Positions 6,460-9,215 of a stretch of DNA of 9,215 nt are shown piece after piece; the first letter of the stretch is position 1, and the number at the start of each line of letters is the position of its first letter. The stretch is from positions 1 through 9,215 of the forward strand of contig JAVVEG010000041.1 in the NCBI GenBank assembly GCA_032251455.1, written 5' to 3'. Below the pieces are notes generated by a model. It saw nothing but the letters and a program-made list of their open reading frames with translations, was not told where the DNA came from and did no database searches. The stretch comes from JAVVEG01 sp032251455. GTDB taxonomy: Bacteria > Pseudomonadota > Gammaproteobacteria > Pseudomonadales > Pseudohongiellaceae. The translations under genes and the position numbers were made by a program.

Positions 6460-6969
6460 TTACTGCACACTGCCTACCAGGTAATCAACCAGCGCGGCAA
6501 TATTCTCATCGCTGCAGGTCATGCACATACCGCGTGCCGGCATGGCATTGAGGCCATTGATTGCATTCTGGATTATTGTGTCCCTGCCCTTGGCCTCAAG
6601 CCGGCGGGTCCATTCGGCATCACCCAGCTTGGGTGCACCGGCCACGCCTGCATTGTGGCACATGGCACAGCTTTGCTGGTAGGTCTGCTCGGCATTGAAC
6701 CCGGCAGCGGCCACTGCGCTGCCTGCTGCCGCAGCAGCTGGCGACCCGGATGACCCGGCACCTGCCGCACTCGCAGCGCCTGCAGCACCACCAGCACAAG
6801 GCTCACCAGCCAGGCAGACTGAACCAGCCGGTTGCAGACGCTCGGCGATACGGGCATCTCTTGACTGCGCCAGCGATTGTGTTGCCACTGATCCTGCCAA
6901 AACCACAACCACAGCGGCCAGCGCCAGCCGGGCAGAGCTGCCCCGCAGGATATTCTTGAAATCTACCAC
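6460..6969 (-). CDS. Cytochrome c5 family protein with N-terminal Ala/Gly-rich extension
   Basis: This is a 169-aa exported monohaem cytochrome, paralogous to the gene downstream. The signal peptide has Lys5 and Arg9, then hydrophobic LALAAVVVVLAG (15-26), with likely cleavage after LAQ (residue 35). A short segment (RIAERLQPAGSVCLAGEPCAG, split here as RIAERLQPAG 40-49 and SVCLAGEPCAG 50-60) carries an extra pair, Cys52 and Cys58, that may form a disulfide. An Ala/Gly/Ser linker (60-90) follows, then the c5 domain: CAMCH (101-105), Met143 in AMPARG as probable sixth ligand, and the c5 Cys149/Cys152 pair in MCMTCSDE. The start chosen is GTG at 6969, with AGAGGA at 6977-6982 spaced 7 nt; the longer frame back to 7101 would place 44 atypical residues, and the promoter itself, before the signal peptide. 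A perfect TATAAT lies about 100 bp upstream. The QNAINGLN stretch is shared with the neighbouring cytochrome, showing duplication. Confidence 0.92.
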   Translation of the reverse strand: MVDFKNILRGSSARLALAAVVVVLAGSVATQSLAQSRDARIAERLQPAGSVCLAGEPCAGGAAGAASAAGAGSSGSPAAAAAGSAVAAAGFNAEQTYQQSCAMCHNAGVAGAPKLGDAEWTRRLEAKGRDTIIQNAINGLNAMPARGMCMTCSDENIAALVDYLVGSVQ

Positions 6970-6976
6970 GTTGGAA

Positions 6977-6982
6977 TCCTCT
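6977..6982 (-). promoter_or_regulatory. Ribosome binding site deciding the GTG start of the first cytochrome
   Basis: AGAGGA on the minus strand is 7 nt upstream of GTG at 6969. It supports a 169-aa product starting immediately before the signal peptide rather than the longer open frame. Confidence 0.75.
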
Positions 6983-6986
6983 GTAT

Positions 6987-7048
6987 GTACCGACCTGTCC
7001 CGGTACTTTATGTTACACAGCCCGTTACACAGCGACATCTGCCGGTAC
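6987..7048. repeat. Clustered short repeats in the cytochrome leader
   Basis: GTACCG (6987-6992) and CGGTAC (7001-7006) form a perfect 6-bp inverted repeat with an 8-nt loop, ending 4 nt before the ribosome binding site. CGGTAC recurs at 7043-7048. Between them GTTACACAGC occurs twice (7012-7021 and 7024-7033) with a 12-bp period. All lie between the TATAAT at 7070-7075 and the start codon. They could be operator sites or an RNA hairpin affecting translation; the sequence alone does not decide. Confidence 0.55.
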
Positions 7049-7069
7049 GGCCAATGAATTAAGTTACGC

Positions 7070-7098
7070 ATTATAGCCGAGATTGGATTGACCGGAAA
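7070..7098 (-). promoter_or_regulatory. Sigma-70-type promoter for the cytochrome genes
   Basis: TATAAT (7075-7070, minus strand) is a perfect -10 element. At 17 bp upstream is TTTCCG (7098-7093), a weak -35. The predicted transcript start near 7063 gives a leader of about 95 nt before the GTG at 6969. Its place in the 144-bp gap after the metalloprotease stop codon makes a dedicated cytochrome promoter plausible. The weak -35 suggests an activator may be needed. Confidence 0.55.
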
Positions 7099-7113
7099 CA
7101 CGCGATAAGGATT

Positions 7114-8625
7114 TCAGGGCCTCACCACCAGATTGATGGGTTCTTCGTGGAAAAACAGTTCACCCGGCTGCTCATCCACCCCGTAACCGACCAGGAAATC
7201 GACCACAATTTCCTCAATGCCGAGATCGCGGGCCACCGTATCGCGCAGTACTACAATCTCTTCCCTGTCGCCCAGCACCTTACTGCGGGCAATGGGCAGC
7301 AGTAGTTGCTGGGGATTGTAGACCACAAACTCACCGTGGGTGTCCTGAACCAGAATCGACCCGTCTTCCAGCAGCGCAGCCACCACCAGAAACCCGGGCT
7401 TGCCCTGGTGCACGGGGTCGATCACGATCAGGGCATCGACATCGAAAGCCTGATCCGAGCGCACCTGGCTGGTATAACTGACCCCGCCATCCACGGTAAC
7501 ACCTCCAGCAAAAATCGCAGCCGCCTGACCTCCCTGGAAGCTGGCCTGCCCGGACAGGGTGCGCAGCCCGGAATTATCAAAACCAACCGTCAGTTCATAG
7601 TCGCCCTGGTTGTCCCCGCACGGGGTGGGCTCGACGAAGGTGTTGGCCAGCAGCAGGTAATTGCCCGCCTGCAGCGGTTGCTCGAGCAGGGCATCGCAGC
7701 CACCGGCGCTGTCATTGTCAATAGCTATAATGACCCGGTTCTGATTCATCAGCACCAGCGCCGAGTCCATGCCAGGAGAGCGCATTTCCACCAACAGCCG
7801 GGCCGGCTCGGTCAAGCTCAAGCGGTAGACATCCACCAGGCTGTCGTCAGTGCCACCGGACATGAATTGATTGATAAGGCAATCGCCATTGGCCAGCTCG
7901 GCGCTGAAGACACCGAAACGGGCTGGCTGGAACGGACAGGCCGCGCCGGCATTGTAGAGTGCCGCTGCCCCATCGATGTCATCCTGCTGCAGCCGGAACA
8001 GATCACCCACCAGGGAGGCCATGATGGCTGGCCGCTGCTCCGCGTCCTCATGGCCCAGACCCATGACATGGCCCAGCTCATGCAGGGCCACACGGCGAAA
8101 ATCCACGCCGCTAAAACCGTTGCCGGTGCTGCCTGCGTTCAGCGGTCCATCAAACACATCGAAGCTGCGATTACGGTTGAACACCACATCAGCCTCGACA
8201 ATGTCCCGGGTGCCCAGAGTATTGTCCAGGGTAAACACGGTCGCTACCGCCAGCGTCCCATTGCCAAAGGCAAAACCACACACTGAGTTGGTAAAATCGG
8301 CCCCGTTCTGGCCATCGGTTCTGCCAAAGGCGTCGCGGGCACAGGGGTTCCGGAAATCGGATGAAATGAGGAATTCAAACGGCGTATTGTCATTCCAGTC
8401 CTGGGCTGCCTGGGCCAGCGCGTCGCGCCAGGCCACCCCGCTGCTGGAGGTACCGGGCATGCCGGTAAACAGGAGGGCACGGGCATCGGGCCATTTGGTG
8501 CCATTGATATTGAAGGCCACGGCCGGGGCCAGAGTCAGCAGCAGGCCGGTGGCCAGCAGCACAGCATGGCGCCGCACATCATGACATCGAGAGTGGCTGC
8601 TGTTGCGGTTCATGCTCATGCTCAC
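7114..8625 (-). CDS. Secreted matrixin-like zinc metalloprotease with PPC-like domain
   Basis: This is a 503-aa exported protein. A signal peptide (Arg18-Arg19, then hydrophobic AVLLATGLLLTLAPAVA 21-37) would be cut after AVA at 37. The catalytic domain (about 38-226) carries HELGHVMGLGH (182-192), the HExxHxxGxxH signature of metzincin/matrixin peptidases: His182, His186 and His192 bind zinc and Glu183 is the general base. Met202 in AIMAS is a candidate for the Met-turn. The region YRLSLTEPARLLVEM to GDYELTVGF (267-349) resembles a bacterial pre-peptidase C-terminal (PPC) beta domain. The last 150 residues form an apparently beta-rich domain beginning near FQGGQAA (363-369) that I cannot name. 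No membrane anchor or sorting signal is seen at the C-terminus, so the protein is probably periplasmic, secreted or surface-associated. GTG at 8625 overlaps the upstream TGA by 4 bp; ATG at 8619 or 8613 are alternatives, none with a strong Shine-Dalgarno sequence, which fits translational coupling. The substrate is unknown. Confidence 0.85.
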   Translation of the reverse strand: MSMSMNRNSSHSRCHDVRRHAVLLATGLLLTLAPAVAFNINGTKWPDARALLFTGMPGTSSSGVAWRDALAQAAQDWNDNTPFEFLISSDFRNPCARDAFGRTDGQNGADFTNSVCGFAFGNGTLAVATVFTLDNTLGTRDIVEADVVFNRNRSFDVFDGPLNAGSTGNGFSGVDFRRVALHELGHVMGLGHEDAEQRPAIMASLVGDLFRLQQDDIDGAAALYNAGAACPFQPARFGVFSAELANGDCLINQFMSGGTDDSLVDVYRLSLTEPARLLVEMRSPGMDSALVLMNQNRVIIAIDNDSAGGCDALLEQPLQAGNYLLLANTFVEPTPCGDNQGDYELTVGFDNSGLRTLSGQASFQGGQAAAIFAGGVTVDGGVSYTSQVRSDQAFDVDALIVIDPVHQGKPGFLVVAALLEDGSILVQDTHGEFVVYNPQQLLLPIARSKVLGDREEIVVLRDTVARDLGIEEIVVDFLVGYGVDEQPGELFFHEEPINLVVRP

Positions 8626-9215
8626 TGCTGCGGCCCGGCAGCGTGTATCTGCCGCACGCGCTGGCTGAACTCGCTCACGGTCATCGCCTGTTGCAGCAGG
8701 GGAAACTGCTGCAGCACAATCCCAGCGGCAACCCCTTCGCTGAGTTTGAGCTGGTTTGCCTGCGAATTTGCCTGCGGGTCAGTTTGCGGGTCGTTCTGCC
8801 CGGCAGGCTCCTCTGCCGGACGGCTCTGGATTGCCTGCACCGGTTGTGCGTCAGCCGTAGTCACCTGTTCCCTGCCATCGGCGGCCTGTGTCACCAGGTA
8901 ATGGCCCTGGGCCCAACCGACCAGGGGATGCACGTAGTCGCCAGCAGGGTCTTCGACAAAGTAAAAGCCGGTCTCGCCAGGTTCGGGCAGGGTCATATCG
9001 GCCACCTGCATCTGCCGTGGACCGATGCGGCCGCCGAGGTATTTCAGGGTGATGCGGGCCTGGTCGTAGTCGCCCTTGAGCACGTCCAGTATTTCAAACT
9101 CGACATGAGTTTGAATCAGGCGCTCACCCATGGCGACAGGTGTCACGGAAACCACTCGTCCCTGGAAAATCAGCGTGGCGGTGTGGACGATGTCGGTAAA
9201 GTCGAGCTGCTGGAC
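8622..9215 (-). CDS. Hypothetical protein translationally coupled to the metalloprotease (5' end missing)
   Basis: The frame is open to the right edge of the window, so the N-terminus, including any signal peptide, is missing; 197 residues are visible. The internal GTG at 9155 is not a credible start because the reading continues upstream in a conserved-looking way (DIVHTATLIFQGRVVSV). The first 100 or so residues look like a small beta-rich domain (GRVVSV, HVEFEILDVLKGDY, LKYLGG, ETGFYFVED, HPLVGWAQGHYLV). A Gln/Asn/Asp/Pro-rich linker encoded by a 12-bp repeat follows, then a short predicted-helical tail with FSQRVRQIH. I do not recognise a named family. I recall similar hypothetical proteins next to matrixin-like genes in other gammaproteobacteria, but cannot confirm this here. 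The stop TGA (8624-8622) overlaps the metalloprotease GTG, so the two are probably translated together and may work together, for example as partner, inhibitor or maturation factor. Confidence 0.75.
   Translation of the reverse strand, partial: VQQLDFTDIVHTATLIFQGRVVSVTPVAMGERLIQTHVEFEILDVLKGDYDQARITLKYLGGRIGPRQMQVADMTLPEPGETGFYFVEDPAGDYVHPLVGWAQGHYLVTQAADGREQVTTADAQPVQAIQSRPAEEPAGQNDPQTDPQANSQANQLKLSEGVAAGIVLQQFPLLQQAMTVSEFSQRVRQIHAAGPQQ
8754..8798 (-). repeat. In-frame 12-bp repeat coding for a 4-residue unit
   Basis: TTTGCCTGCG occurs at 8755-8764 and 8767-8776, and TGCGGGTC at 8773-8780 and 8785-8792, all with a 12-bp period. Read on the minus strand the array codes for QND-PQTD-PQAN-SQAN, a 4-residue unit in the linker of the hypothetical protein. 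It is probably a slippage-expanded flexible linker whose length may vary between strains. Confidence 0.65.

Noticed and set aside
7306..8286. 326-residue open frame antisense to the metalloprotease
   Set aside because: The minus strand has a signal peptide and a complete zinc motif; this frame has neither a domain nor a plausible start context.

Overview
The window is chromosomal DNA, moderately G+C-rich, from a gammaproteobacterium. The support is the Rep helicase and YifB/ComM proteins, which follow the Escherichia coli sequences closely as I recall them, and the pair of cytochrome c5-type proteins. A pseudomonad or marine Pseudomonadales/Cellvibrionales-like lineage fits best. As I remember it, Pseudomonas aeruginosa also carries a yifB/comM gene, rep and a cytochrome c5 gene in one neighbourhood. 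I see no transposase, integrase, tRNA, rRNA, CRISPR array or prophage gene, so this looks like core genome rather than an accessory island.

Layout from left to right. Bases 1-74 hold only a small dyad. A yifB/comM-family AAA+ ATPase gene lies on the minus strand (75-1634). Upstream of it, in the short gap before the next gene, is a duplicated 16-bp dyad-containing motif. Next on the minus strand is a GGDEF-EAL protein (1762-3495) with a degenerate receiver-like N-terminus, a GGNEF signature and a complete EAL site, so it is probably a c-di-GMP phosphodiesterase. A 316-bp divergent intergenic region separates it from rep on the plus strand (3812-5866). Rep then converges on a minus-strand block. 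Read in its own direction, that block is: a 5'-truncated exported-type hypothetical protein (8622 to the window end), a matrixin-like secreted zinc metalloprotease (7114-8625) overlapping it by 4 bp, and two paralogous cytochrome c5-type proteins (6460-6969 and 5995-6375). A strong intrinsic terminator at 5910-5944 closes the block.

Functional groups. comM and rep both act in DNA metabolism: branch migration during recombination or transformation, and replication-fork or DNA-unwinding helicase activity. The GGDEF-EAL protein is a signalling protein. The two cytochromes are periplasmic single-haem electron carriers. They are probably co-transcribed from a promoter with a perfect TATAAT in front of the first one, and the leader carries clustered short repeats. 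The metalloprotease and its overlapping upstream partner form a separate, translationally coupled pair.

I do not see a convincing undescribed system. The points most worth checking are the pseudo-receiver/GGNEF/EAL architecture, the overlapping gene pair around the metalloprotease, the repeat-rich cytochrome leader, the TGACTCA tandem array after the cytochrome stop codon, and the 21-bp-spaced dyads upstream of comM. Several genes use GTG or TTG starts, and the start coordinates here follow Shine-Dalgarno spacing and homology.
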